Below are positions 39,062 through 51,510 of a stretch of DNA of 64,000 bases, one piece after another; the stretch's first letter is position 1; each line of letters begins with the position of its first letter. Where the stretch lies: positions 10,037,892 through 10,101,891 of the forward strand of contig NC_092281.1 in NCBI RefSeq assembly GCF_036320965.1, read 5' to 3'. The position numbers and the translations under genes are program-made. The notes beneath the pieces are model-generated. The model was not told where the DNA came from. It saw nothing but the letters and a program-made list of their open reading frames with translations, and made no database searches. The stretch comes from Panulirus ornatus (taxonomy: Eukaryota; Arthropoda; Malacostraca; Decapoda; Palinuridae).

Positions 39062-39520
39062 AGATCCACGGCACTATCTTCTTACGTCAGCAGTCTAATA
39101 ACAGACTGTATGCCTGTTTTTGGCACCGAAACCACGGCACAATGTTCTTACACCGGCAGTCTAATGACAGACTATATGCCCATTTCTAGCACCGAAGCCA
39201 CGGCACTATCTTCTTACATCAGCAGTCTAATAACAGAGTGTATGCCTATTATTGGCACCGAAACCACGGCACTATCTTCTTACACCAGCAATCTAATAAC
39301 AGACTATGAGCCTATTTCTAGCACCGAAGCCACGACACTATCTTCTTACATCAGCAGTCTAATAACAGAGTGTATGCCTATTATTGGCACCGAAACCACG
39401 GCACTATCTTCTTACACCAGCAGTCTATTAACAGACTATATGCCCATTTCCAGCACCGAAGCCACGGCACTATCTTCGAACTCTACTTTAAAAGCTGACC
39501 TTCCCCGTTTGCGTCATTAG
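39062..39520 (+). repeat. 66-bp repeat with continuous open frame (T/S-rich)
   Basis: Units start at 39110, 39176, 39242, 39308, 39374 and 39440, exactly 66 bp apart, after a partial unit. The plus frame is open from 39002 to the TAG at 39518. It encodes 22-residue units in two alternating types: MPIIGTETTALSSYTSSLIT (type A) and MPISSTEATALSSYISSLIT (type B). The true period is thus 132 bp. Unit length divisible by three explains part of the openness. A secreted Thr/Ser-rich protein fragment is possible, but no signal peptide or splice site is clear, so I list it as a repeat. Confidence 0.6.
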
Positions 39521-40097
<577 letters not shown>

Positions 40098-41419
40098 GAT
40101 TGTGTATACCCATCACTTTATATCTTATCATAAAGGCGCAGATACTAAGGGGAAAGACATATCTAGTCCAAAACATGATAGTAACATTATTATGGACGAA
40201 ACTCCCACGCCTTGGTGGTAATAACGGTTCGTAACGGCTTTTAACCGACGTAACAGCTGTCCACTAGATTTTTTTTTTTTCGGATGATTATTATCATAGC
40301 AAATATCATTCCAGTCTATGGAAGGATCAGATGTGTCTCAGAATGTACTAAATGTAATCAACGATTATGGGTCTTTATAGGAATGCCTTACAAGCTGCCT
40401 TCAACGTCGAAACGTCCAATGCTTCTAACGATTAATTGAACGGTACTAACGTTTTCTTTCTTTTATTTATTAATTGCATGGTAGTTTTAAGGTTCCCCTC
40501 GGTATAACGAACCTAATTGATGGTTAGCGAGAGAATCTGAATGACGAAATTGAAAACACTTACAGTATAGCGAATCTGATTGTTGGATAGTGAAAGAACC
40601 TGACCAACTGAATTGAAAACGCTGAACAGTTACTCTCTGATATTGTCCGGTAAAAAAAAACGTCACAGACTAGTACCTTCTTGTTCGTTTCCATCGTCTG
40701 TTAAAGGAAGACATTCTTGGTTCTCTTCCAGAGTACATTGCATATATTAGGTCAATATAACTCAATCTATCGATGGAAGTTGATGGTCACTACCATCGGG
40801 AGCGTCTCCTCCCAAGTCATCGAGCCAGAAGAATCTATCAGCCGATGGGAACCGATCGACGCAGATCGATGAGAAGGCGAGAAATTATTTCAAGTTTTCA
40901 GCACTATGTGTTGAAGTGCTGAAAGACAAGGAAGGAAGTTGTTGAGAGAAATTGGTGGTTTTTCTCTTTGGGTTCTCTTGAATAGTCGCTGAGGGGGAAA
41001 GGGGGTTCGGTCTTACGATGCCGTCCCATGCGATGAATCTATAGGCACGTAACACCATATGAAGTGAGTCTGCTGGAAAGCTTGAATGACACTAACGATC
41101 ATTAGACGATTGTCAGCCATTATCTCCAGGAACAGCCTCCCGACATTCGTTTTAGCAAAGCTGGAGTTTTTACGTCAAGTGTGACGCTCATCTTTTCGAG
41201 GATTAAGTTCTTGGCAGAAATTTGATTTTCCACCGATTTTCCTCATTGACCTGGAGGAGCAGCTGTTGTCTCAGACGCCCACACCTCCCTCCCTCCTTCC
41301 CAGCTCGAAAACTTGGTTCCCTGTTGAACGAAGTCACTCGCCCAAACGGAACTTAAGTCATTCATCAAAAAAAAAGAAGAGAGAACGAAAACCTCAGCTG
41401 AAGTAGAGGTCAGCTTCCA

Positions 41420-41461
<42 letters not shown>

Positions 41462-41834
41462 CACTCACGAAAACCCCATAACCAGGTCAGGTCTAGGAGG
41501 TCAGAGGACCTGATGAATTCAAAAGACAAGACCCCCCCCCCTTCCCCCCAGTAAATTCAACCAAACCTAATAAAGCCAAAGGACTTGGTAAAGTCAGGAA
41601 GACTTTAATGAAAGCGTTGGCCCTTAATAAAGTGGAAGAACCTGAGAGTGAATATATCAAAAAAAACAACGTACCATGACCCGGATGTGACCTGACCCGA
41701 CCTCTGACTTAATTTACTCTCAACGTTAAGCGCCGTTTACACTCACGTTAAACGTATCGCTTCTACTCTCACGTTAAAACATCGTTTACTCACACAAGTT
41801 CAACACCGTTCACTCCTCACACGTTGAGCACCGT

Positions 41835-41935
41835 TTACTCCTTCGTTAAGCATCGTTTACTCCTCCCACGTTAAGCATCGTTTACTCCTCCCACGTTAAG
41901 CATCGTTTACTCCTCCCACGTTAAGCAGTCAGGTT
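41835..41935. repeat. 25-bp minisatellite (copy A)
   Basis: CGTTAAGCATCGTTTACTCC then TCCCA repeats about 3.5 times. Copy B (46170-46235) has one unit fewer. Confidence 0.85.
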
Positions 41936-42050
41936 CAGGATGTGTAATTTGGTAAACTTGTTGAAACTCAGCAGCCCTTGAACTATTACAGGATTGAACG
42001 AAGCTGTAGCTGGTGCTTTAAAGCAGGCAAAGCTCTTGTTTAGTAGCGGG

Positions 42051-42250
42051 TACAGCTGTTTTTTAGTAATAGATACAGCTGTTGTTTAGTGATTGATACA
42101 GCTGTTGTTTAATGATTGATACAGCTGTTGTTTAGTGATTGATACAGCTGTTGTTTAGTGATTGATACAGCTGTTGTTTAGTGATTGATACAGCTGTTGT
42201 TTAGTAATAGATGTCGTTTAGTACAGGCAACAGCTGTTGTTTAGTACAAG
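42051..42250. repeat. 23-bp minisatellite with CAGCTG in each unit (copy A)
   Basis: ACAGCTGTTGTTTAGTGATT then GAT repeats at 23 bp, giving about eight CAGCTG sites. ACAGCTGT is an 8-bp palindrome containing an E-box. The equivalent array in copy B is at 46408-46595. Confidence 0.88.
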
Positions 42251-42299
42251 TACAGCTATTGTGTAGTCCAGGTACAGTTTCCTCCCCTCCTTTCGACGG

Positions 42300-42600
42300 T
42301 GTTCGTGGTGATGGTGGTTGAGAGGGGGTGGTAGTTAGTGGTGGTGATTGGGGTCGTAGTGGTGGTGATTGGAGTGGTCGTGGTGGTGATTGGAGTGGTA
42401 GTGATGATAACAGGGATGGCAGTGGTGGTGATTTGGAGGAAGGTAGTGGTGGTGACTGTGACTATGATTGCAGTGGTGGTGGAGGCGATGGTGATTTCGA
42501 TAGTGATGGTGAGGATGATGTTGATAGCGATGATGATGATGGTAGTGATGGTAGCAGTGACTTTGCTGGTGGTGGTGACGGTGGTTGGTAGGGAAGATAG
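42300..42600. repeat. GGT/GAT-rich low-complexity region (copy A)
   Basis: Irregular GGTGGTGATTGGAGTGGT and GATGATGATGG stretches. Gly/Asp-rich (plus) and His-rich (minus) open frames arise from it. The equivalent in copy B is 46670-46945, with indels that break these frames, arguing against coding. Confidence 0.75.
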
Positions 42601-42840
42601 TTGTGGTGGTGATAATAGTGGTGGTAGGCAGGCAGCATCTGGTGCAATGTTGGTTGTCCATGGATGGCGACACGAGACAATGATCGCCAGCTGCTCTGGC
42701 CTTGTCTAGACTCCACCCCACTTGGGGCACAGCTGGTCCCCACCCCTCGCCAAGTAGCTGCAGCAGCTACCACTGCTCCTGCTCCTGCTACCTGGGGCTA
42801 ACTAGCCCTCTGTTCGTATGTGAATAGATTACATACATTC

Positions 42841-43147
42841 CTCAGCTCACTGATCTATACAGTATAGCTTCTCACTGATCTATACAGTATAGCTTCTCAC
42901 TGATCTATACAGTATAGCTTCTCACTGATCTATACAGTATAGCTTCTCACTGATCTATACAGTATAGCTTCTCACTGATCTATACAGTATAGCTTCTCAC
43001 TGATCTATACAGTATAGCTTCTCACTAGTTTATACAGTATAGCTTCTCACTGATCTGTATAGTATAGCTTCTCATTGATCTATACAGTATAGCTTCTCAC
43101 TGATCTGTACAGTATAGCTTCTCACTGATCTATACATTATAGCTTCA
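42841..43147. repeat. 25-bp palindrome-bearing minisatellite (copy A)
   Basis: Twelve units at exactly 25 bp (42851, 42876, 42901 and onward) read TGATCTATACAGTATAGCTT then CTCAC. CTATAC-A-GTATAG is a perfect inverted repeat around one base in most units. Copy B has about thirteen units at 47209-47530. Confidence 0.92.
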
Positions 43148-43184
43148 ACCATATACCCCAAACCTCATGTTTTCTTACAACACC

Positions 43185-43370
43185 TAAATTGGTTGGTTAA
43201 TTACATGGTCTCTGGCCCCATCGATTGCCAGGGCTGTTCAGGTCATCAGCATCATCAAATCATAACCAATAACAAAAGATTAAATCCTACATCAGTTGTA
43301 CGAAATAGTTTCAAGGCCACATGTATATACCCTCTCACTACATATATGCCCCTTGTTCCGACTGTGCGTT
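43185..43370 (+). repeat. Dispersed repeat (also at 47.57 and 54.47 kb)
   Basis: The ordered blocks TTGGTTGGTTA, GATTGCCAGGG, ATAACCA, CCTACATCAGTTGT, GTTTCAAGGCCAC and TATGCCCCTTGTTCCGACTG recur in diverged form at 54467-54637. There they read GACTGCCAGGGG, ATAACCAT, CCTACTTCAGGTGTTC and CATGGCCCTTCATCTCCGA. This is probably a short interspersed element. The 47.57 kb copy is part of the local duplication. Confidence 0.5.
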
Positions 43371-43785
43371 ATCAAATGTATTCAAAGAGGGACAAAATGA
43401 ATTATACAAGAAACATTCACTGAAATACATTGCTAAAGTATCATCATATAAACCCTATTCATATAAATCTTATTCATATAAACCCTATTCATGTATTCAT
43501 GTAAACCCTATTCATATAAACCCTATTGTAAAACACGGTTTAAAGAAATGAGAAGGATATTACGAGGAATTCCAACTACCAATCAAGAATTTAAGAAGTC
43601 ACACTGGGGATGTATGCAAATGAGGACACTTGAGGACCTGGGCTAACTCGATCACTCACTAAAGAGGATGGAATGTCCCACTATCCCAAGATGGCCTCAG
43701 CCTCACCCCAAGAGGAAATTACATCTCCCAGTAACTTATAGAAAATATGGTGTAGGTTCACCTTATCCACTCAGAATAATTAGAG

Positions 43786-43908
43786 TGATGGTAGTAATAG
43801 AAATAATGACAATAAGAATGATGTTAACGATGATGATAGTGATGATAATGATGATGATAATAATAATAATAATGATAATAATGATAATAATGATAATAAT
43901 GATAATAG

Positions 43909-43944
<36 letters not shown>

Positions 43945-43979
43945 TTATAATAATAATAATAATAATAATGATAATAATG

Positions 43980-44031
<52 letters not shown>

Positions 44032-44093
44032 TAATAATAATAGTAATAATAATAATGATAATAGTGATAATGATATAATAATAATAATAATAG
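43786..44093. repeat. (ATA/ATG)n trinucleotide block (copy A)
   Basis: About 300 bp of AATAAT and GATAAT triplets. It corresponds to 48222-48492 in copy B. Confidence 0.92.
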
Positions 44094-44223
44094 GCAGGAC
44101 CCTATAAGAAAGAGATCCTAGAAAACACCAGGACTATTTCGTAGAAACTGCTCCACTGAGTAATCATAAATAGGTAAATAGATAGGTAGGTGAAAAAAAT
44201 AAATGAATAATAGGTAAAGAAAC

Positions 44224-44386
<163 letters not shown>

Positions 44387-45769
44387 TCTCTCTCTCTCTT
44401 CTCTCTCGGTTGATTGTGTTTACCCATAACTTTATATCTTATATAAAGGCGCAGATATAGGGGAAAGGACATATCTAGTCATAAACATGATAGTAACATT
44501 ATTATGGACGAAACTCCCACGCCTTGGTGGTAATAACGGTTCGTACGGCTTTAACCGGACGTAACAGCTGTCCACTAGATTTTTTTTTTTTCGGTGTTAT
44601 TATCATAGCAAATATACTTCAGTATATGGAAGGTTAATGTGAATGTGTCTCAAGAATGTACTAAATGTAATCAACGATTATGGGTCTTTATTGGATGATC
44701 TTACAAGTGCCTTCAACGTCGAAACGTCCAATGCTTCTAACGATTAATTGAACGGTACTAACGTTTTCTTTCTTTTATTTATTAATTGCATGGTAGTTTA
44801 AAGTTCCCCTCGTTATAACGAACCTAATTGATGGTTAGCGAGTGAATCTGAATGACGAAATTGAAAACACTTACAGTATAGCGAATCTGATTGTTGGGAT
44901 AGTGAAAGAACATGACCAATGAATGAATTGAAAACCGCTTGAACAGTTACTCTCTGATATTGTCGGTAAAAGAACGTCACAGAAAAGGTACCTTCTTGTT
45001 CGTTTCCATGGTCTGTTAAAGGTAGGAGCGTTCTTGGTTCTCTTCCAGAGTTAACATTGGGCATATAAGTTGTTCAATTTAACTCAATACTATCGATGGA
45101 AGTTGTTGGTCACTACCATCGGGACCGTCTGCTCCCAAGTCATCGAAGCCAGAAGAAATCTATCAGCCGATGGGGAAACGATCGACGCAGATCGATTGAG
45201 AATGCGAGGAAAATTATTTCATGTTTTACTGCACTTGTGGTGAAGTTGTGAAAGACAAGGAAGGAAGTTGTTGAGAGAAATGGTGGTTTTTCTCTTTGGG
45301 TTCTCTTGAATAGTCGCTGAGGGGAAAAGGGGTTCGGTCTTACGATGCCGTCCCATACGATGAATATATAGGCACGTAACACCATATGGAGGAGTCTGCC
45401 TGGGGAAAGCTGAATGACACTAACGATCATTAGACGATTGTCAGACATTATCTTCAGGAACAGCCTCCGACATTCGTTTTAGCAAAGCTGGAGTTTTACG
45501 ATCAAGTGTGGACGATCAATTCTTTTCGGGATTAAGTCTTGGCAGAAATTTGATTTTCCACCGATTTTCCTCATTGACCTGGAGGAAGCAGCTGTTTGTT
45601 CAGACGCCCACCGCCTCCCTCCCCTCCTTCCCAGCTCGAAAACTTGGTTCCCTGTTGAACGAAGTCACTCGCCCAAACGGAACTTAAGTCATTCATCAAA
45701 AAAAAAGAAGAGAGAACGAAAACCTCAGCTGAAAGTATAGGTCAGCTTACACACACACACACACACACA

Positions 45770-45800
<31 letters not shown>

Positions 45801-46407
45801 CAAACACTCTCGAAAACCCCATAACCAGGTAAGGTTAGGAGGTCAGAGGACCTGATGATTCAAAAGACAAGACCCCCCCTTCCCCCCAGTAAATTCCAAC
45901 CAAACCTAATAAAGCAAAAGGAATTAGGTAAAGTCAGGAAGACTTTTATTGAAAGCTTTGGCCCTTATAAAGTGGAAGAACTTGAGAGTTAATATCAAAA
46001 AACGTTACCATGACCTGGATTGTGACCTGAACGACCTCTGACTTAATTTACTCTCACGTTTATGCGACGTTTACACTAGCGTTAAACGTTTCGCTTTTAC
46101 TCTCACGTTATAAACTATTCGTTTACTCAACAAGTTCAACACCGTTCACTCCTCACACGTTGAGCACCGTTTACTCCTTCGTTAAGCATCGTTTACTCCT
46201 CCCACGTTAAGCATCGTTTACTCCTCCCACGTTAGCAGTCAGGTTCAGGATGTGTTAATTTGGTAATACTTGTTGAAACTCCGCGCCTTGAACTATTCAG
46301 GATTGAACGAAGCTGTAGCTGGTGCTGTAAAGCAGGGGCAAAAGCTATTGTTTTAGTAAGCGGGTACAGTCTGCTTTTTTAGTTATAGATTTCACATGTT
46401 GGTTAGT

Positions 46408-46595
46408 GATTGATACAGCTGTTGTTTAGTGATTGATACAGCTGTTGTTTAGTGATTGATACAGCTGTTGTTTAGTGATTGATACAGCTGTTGTTTAGTG
46501 ATTGATACAGCTGTTGTTTAGTGATTGATACAGCTGTTGTTTAGTGATTGATACAGCTGTTGTTTAGTGATTGATACAGCTGTTGTTTAGTACAA
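46408..46595. repeat. 23-bp CAGCTG minisatellite (copy B)
   Basis: About eight very uniform 23-bp units, more regular than in copy A. Confidence 0.88.
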
Positions 46596-47208
46596 GTACA
46601 GCTATTGTGTAGTCCAGGTACAAGTTTCCTCCCCTCCTTTCGACGGTGTTCGTGGGTGGATGGATGGTTGAGAGGGGGTGGTAGTTAGGTGGTGGTGATT
46701 GGGGTCGTAGTTGTGTGATTGGAGTTGGTCGTGGTGGTGATTGGAGTGGTAGTGATGATATCAGTGATGGCAAGTGGTGGTGATTTGGAGGAAGGTAGTG
46801 GTGGTGACTGTGACGATGATTGCAGTGGTGGTGGAGGCGATGGTGATTTCGATAGTGATGGTGAGGATGATGTTGATAGCGATGATGTGATGGTAGTGAT
46901 GGTAGCAGTATGACTTTGCTGGTGTGGTGACGGTGGTTGGTAGTGGATGTAGGTTGTGGTGAGTGGATAATAGTGGTGGTAGGCTGGCAGAATCTGGTGC
47001 AATGTGGGTTGTCCAGGATGGCGAAACGAGAACAATGATCGCCAGCTGCTATGGCCTTGTCTAGACTCCACCCCACTTGGGCACAGCTGGTCCCCACCCC
47101 TCGCCAAGTAGCTGCAGCAGCTAACAATGCTCCTGCTCCTGCTTACCTGGGGTAACTTAGGCCCTCTGTTCGTATGTGATATAGAATACTTACTATTCAT
47201 CAGCTCAA

Positions 47209-47532
47209 TGATCTATACAGTATAGCTTCTCACTGATCTATACAGTATAGCTTCTCACTGATCTATACAGTATTGCTTCTCACTGATCTATACAGTATAG
47301 CTTCTCACTGATCTATACAGTATTGCTTCTCACTGATCTATTACAGTATAGCTTCTCACTGATCTATACAGTATAGCTTCTCACTGATCTATACAGTATA
47401 GCTTCTCACTGATCTTTACAGTATAGCTTCTCACTGATCTGTACAGTATAGCTTCTCATTGATCTATACAGTATAGCTTCTCACTGATCTATACAGTATT
47501 GCTTCTCACTGATCTATACATTATAGCTTCAA
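47209..47532. repeat. 25-bp palindrome-bearing minisatellite (copy B)
   Basis: About thirteen 25-bp units. One has a single-base insertion near 47340, and several carry AGTATTGC in place of AGTATAGC. Confidence 0.9.
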
Positions 47533-48221
47533 CCATATACCCCAAACCTCATGTTTTCCTTTACGACTCCATAAATTGGTTGGTTTATTACTTGGTCTCT
47601 GGCCACATCGATTGCCAGGGCATGTTAAGGCATCAGCTCATCATAATATAACAATATCAAAAGATTATAATCCTACTTCAGTGTTCGAAATAGTTTCAAG
47701 GCCACATGTATATACCCTCTCAAACTATATGCCCCTGTTCCGATGGGAGTTATCAAATGTATTCAAAGAGGGACATAAATAAAATTTTACAAGAACTTCA
47801 CTGATATTCATGCTTAAAGTATCATAATATAAACACTTTTCATTTAATCTTATTCATTTAACCCTTATTCATGTATTCATGTAAACCCTATTCTATATAA
47901 CCCTATTGTATAAACCGGTTTAAAAGGAAATGAGATGGATATTACGAGAAAATTCCAACTACCAATCAAGAATTTAAGATGTCACACTGGGGATGTATGC
48001 AATTGAGGAAACTGAGGACCTACCTGGGCTAACTCGATCCAACTCACTAATGAGGGATGTGGAATTGTACACTATCCCTAGGTGGACCTCAGCCTCCACC
48101 AAGAGGAACATTACATCTCCCAGTAACTTATAGAAAATATGGTGTAGGTTCACCTTATCCACTCAGAATAATTAGAGGGTTGGTAGTAACTTGAAATAAT
48201 GTCAATATGAATGATGTTTAT

Positions 48222-48376
48222 CGATGATTGATATGATGATTATGTTTTTTTTTTGTGTAATAATAATAATAATGATAATAATGATAATAATGATAATAAT
48301 GATAATAATAATAATAATGATGATAATAATAATAATATTAATTATAATAATAATAATAATAATAATGATAATAATG

Positions 48377-48431
<55 letters not shown>

Positions 48432-48492
48432 TAATAATAATAATAATAATAATAATGATAATAGTGATAATGATATAATAATAATAATAATA
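48222..48492. repeat. (ATA/ATG)n block (copy B)
   Basis: AATAAT/GATAAT triplets, preceded by a T run at about 48245-48254 not present in copy A. Confidence 0.92.
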
Positions 48493-48620
48493 GGCGGACC
48501 CTATAGAAAGAGTTCTAAGAAACACCAGGACTATTTCGTAGAAACTGCTCCACTGAGTAATCATAAATAGGTAAATAGATAGGTAGGTGAAAAAAATAAA
48601 TGAATAATAGGTAAAGAAAC

Positions 48621-48712
<92 letters not shown>

Positions 48713-48713
48713 A
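48621..48713. repeat. (CT)n tract at the duplication edge
   Basis: A (CT)n of about 92 bp with one TTCTCT interruption. It is the third (CT)n at the boundaries of the duplicated units. Confidence 0.92.
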
Positions 48714-48756
48714 CTGCTGGATCACATGTTCCCACCTTATGATTCTCGTTGTGTGT

Positions 48757-51510
48757 TTGGAGGGAGGGAGTGTGAGGGAGGGAGAAGGAAGGGGAGGATC
48801 TTGAGGGAGGGAGGGAGAAGGGAAGGGGAGGGTCTTGAGGGAGGGAGGGAGAAGGGAAGGGGAGGGTCTTGAGGGAGGGAGGGAGAAGGGAAGGGGAGGG
48901 TCTTGAGGGAGGGAGGGAGAAGGGAAGGGGAGGGTCTTGAGGGAGGGAGGGAGAAGGGAAGGGGAGGGTCTTGAGGGAGGGAGGGAGAAGGGAAGGGGAG
49001 GGTCTTGAGGGAGGGAGGGAGAAGGGAAGGGGAGGGTCTTGAGGGAGGGAGGGAGAAGGGAAGGGGAGGGTCTTGAGGGAGGGAGGGAGAAGGGAAGGGG
49101 AGGGTCTTGAGGGAGGGAGGGAGAAGGGAAGGGGAGGGTCTTGAGGGAGGGAGGGAGAAGGGAAGGGGAGGGTCTTGAGGGAGGGAGGGAGAAGGGAAGG
49201 GGAGGGTCTTGAGGGAGGGAGGGAGAAGGGAAGGGGAGGGTCTTGAGGGAGGGAGGGAGAAGGGAAGGGGAGGGTCTTGAGGGAGGGAGGGAGAAGGGAA
49301 GGGGAGGGTCTTGAGGGAGGGAGGGAGAAGGGAAGGGGAGGGTCTTGAGGGAGGGAGGGAGAAGGGAAGGGGAGGGTCTTGAGGGAGGGAGGGAGAAGGG
49401 AAGGGGAGGGTCTTGAGGGAGGGAGGGAGAAGGGAAGGGGAGGGTCTTGAGGGAGGGAGGGAGAAGGGAAGGGGAGGGTCTTGAGGGAGGGAGGGAGAAG
49501 GGAAGGGGAGGGTCTTGAGGGAGGGAGGGAGAAGGGAAGGGGAGGGTCTTGAGGGAGGGAGGGAGAAGGGAAGGGGAGGGTCTTGAGGGAGGGAGGGAGA
49601 AGGGAAGGGGAGGGTCTTGAGGGAGGGAGGGAGAAGGGAAGGGGAGGGTCTTGAGGGAGGGAGGGAGAAGGGAAGGGGAGGGTCTTGAGGGAGGGAGGGA
49701 GAAGGGAAGGGGAGGGTCTTGAGGGAGGGAGGGAGAAGGGAAGGGGAGGGTCTTGAGGGAGGGAGGGAGAAGGGAAGGGGAGGGTCTTGAGGGAGGGAGG
49801 GAGAAGGGAAGGGGAGGGTCTTGAGGGAGGGAGGGAGAAGGGAAGGGGAGGGTCTTGAGGGAGGGAGGGAGAAGGGAAGGGGAGGGTCTTGAGGGAGGGA
49901 GGGAGAAGGGAAGGGGAGGGTCTTGAGGGAGGGAGGGAGAAGGGAAGGGGAGGGTCTTGAGGGAGGGAGGGAGAAGGGAAGGGGAGGGTCTTGAGGGAGG
50001 GAGGGAGAAGGGAAGGGGAGGGTCTTGAGGGAGGGAGGGAGAAGGGAAGGGGAGGGTCTTGAGGGAGGGAGGGAGAAGGGAAGGGGAGGGTCTTGAGGGA
50101 GGGAGGGAGAAGGGAAGGGGAGGGTCTTGAGGGAGGGAGGGAGAAGGGAAGGGGAGGGTCTTGAGGGAGGGAGGGAGAAGGGAAGGGGAGGGTCTTGAGG
50201 GAGGGAGGGAGAAGGGAAGGGGAGGGTCTTGAGGGAGGGAGGGAGAAGGGAAGGGGAGGGTCTTGAGGGAGGGAGGGAGAAGGGAAGGGGAGGGTCTTGA
50301 GGGAGGGAGGGAGAAGGGAAGGGGAGGGTCTTGAGGGAGGGAGGGAGAAGGGAAGGGGAGGGTCTTGAGGGAGGGAGGGAGAAGGGAAGGGGAGGGTCTT
50401 GAGGGAGGGAGGGAGAAGGGAAGGGGAGGGTCTTGAGGGAGGGAGGGAGAAGGGAAGGGGAGGGTCTTGAGGGAGGGAGGGAGAAGGGAAGGGGAGGGTC
50501 TTGAGGGAGGGAGGGAGAAGGGAAGGGGAGGGTCTTGAGGGAGGGAGGGAGAAGGGAAGGGGAGGGTCTTGAGGGAGGGAGGGAGAAGGGAAGGGGAGGG
50601 TCTTGAGGGAGGGAGGGAGAAGGGAAGGGGAGGGTCTTGAGGGAGGGAGGGAGAAGGGAAGGGGAGGGTCTTGAGGGAGGGAGGGAGAAGGGAAGGGGAG
50701 GGTCTTGAGGGAGGGAGGGAGAAGGGAAGGGGAGGGTCTTGAGGGAGGGAGGGAGAAGGGAAGGGGAGGGTCTTGAGGGAGGGAGGGAGAAGGGAAGGGG
50801 AGGGTCTTGAGGGAGGGAGGGAGAAGGGAAGGGGAGGGTCTTGAGGGAGGGAGGGAGAAGGGAAGGGGAGGGTCTTGAGGGAGGGAGGGAGAAGGGAAGG
50901 GGAGGGTCTTGAGGGAGGGAGGGAGAAGGGAAGGGGAGGGTCTTGAGGGAGGGAGGGAGAAGGGAAGGGGAGGGTCTTGAGGGAGGGAGGGAGAAGGGAA
51001 GGGGAGGGTCTTGAGGGAGGGAGGGAGAAGGGAAGGGGAGGGTCTTGAGGGAGGGAGGGAGAAGGGAAGGGGAGGGTCTTGAGGGAGGGAGGGAGAAGGG
51101 AAGGGGAGGGTCTTGAGGGAGGGAGGGAGAAGGGAAGGGGAGGGTCTTGAGGGAGGGAGGGAGAAGGGAAGGGGAGGGTCTTGAGGGAGGGAGGGAGAAG
51201 GGAAGGGGAGGGTCTTGAGGGAGGGAGGGAGAAGGGAAGGGGAGGGTCTTGAGGGAGGGAGGGAGAAGGGAAGGGGAGGGTCTTGAGGGAGGGAGGGAGA
51301 AGGGAAGGGGAGGGTCTTGAGGGAGGGAGGGAGAAGGGAAGGGGAGGGTCTTGAGGGAGGGAGGGAGAAGGGAAGGGGAGGGTCTTGAGGGAGGGAGGGA
51401 GAAGGGAAGGGGAGGGTCTTGAGGGAGGGAGGGAGAAGGGAAGGGGAGGGTCTTGAGGGAGGGAGGGAGAAGGGAAGGGGAGGGTCTTGAGGGAGGGAGG
51501 GAGAAGGGAA
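48757..51510. repeat. 34-bp G-rich minisatellite, ~80 in-phase copies
   Basis: The unit starts TTGAGGGAGGGAGGGAGAAG and continues GGAAGGGGAGGGTC. Diverged units lie at 48757-48800. From 48801 to 51486 there are exactly 79 units of 34 bp with no indel and no substitution that I see, then a 24-bp partial unit to 51510. Each unit has six runs of three or more G on the plus strand and a 30-base pure purine stretch. The unit has no minus-strand stop in any frame, so three minus open frames of about 960-1140 codons overlap here. They are artefacts. Confidence 0.96.

Noticed and set aside
42328..42773. Gly/Asp-rich and His-rich frames in copy A
   Set aside because: They derive from GGT/GAT low-complexity DNA and are disrupted by indels in the equivalent part of copy B.
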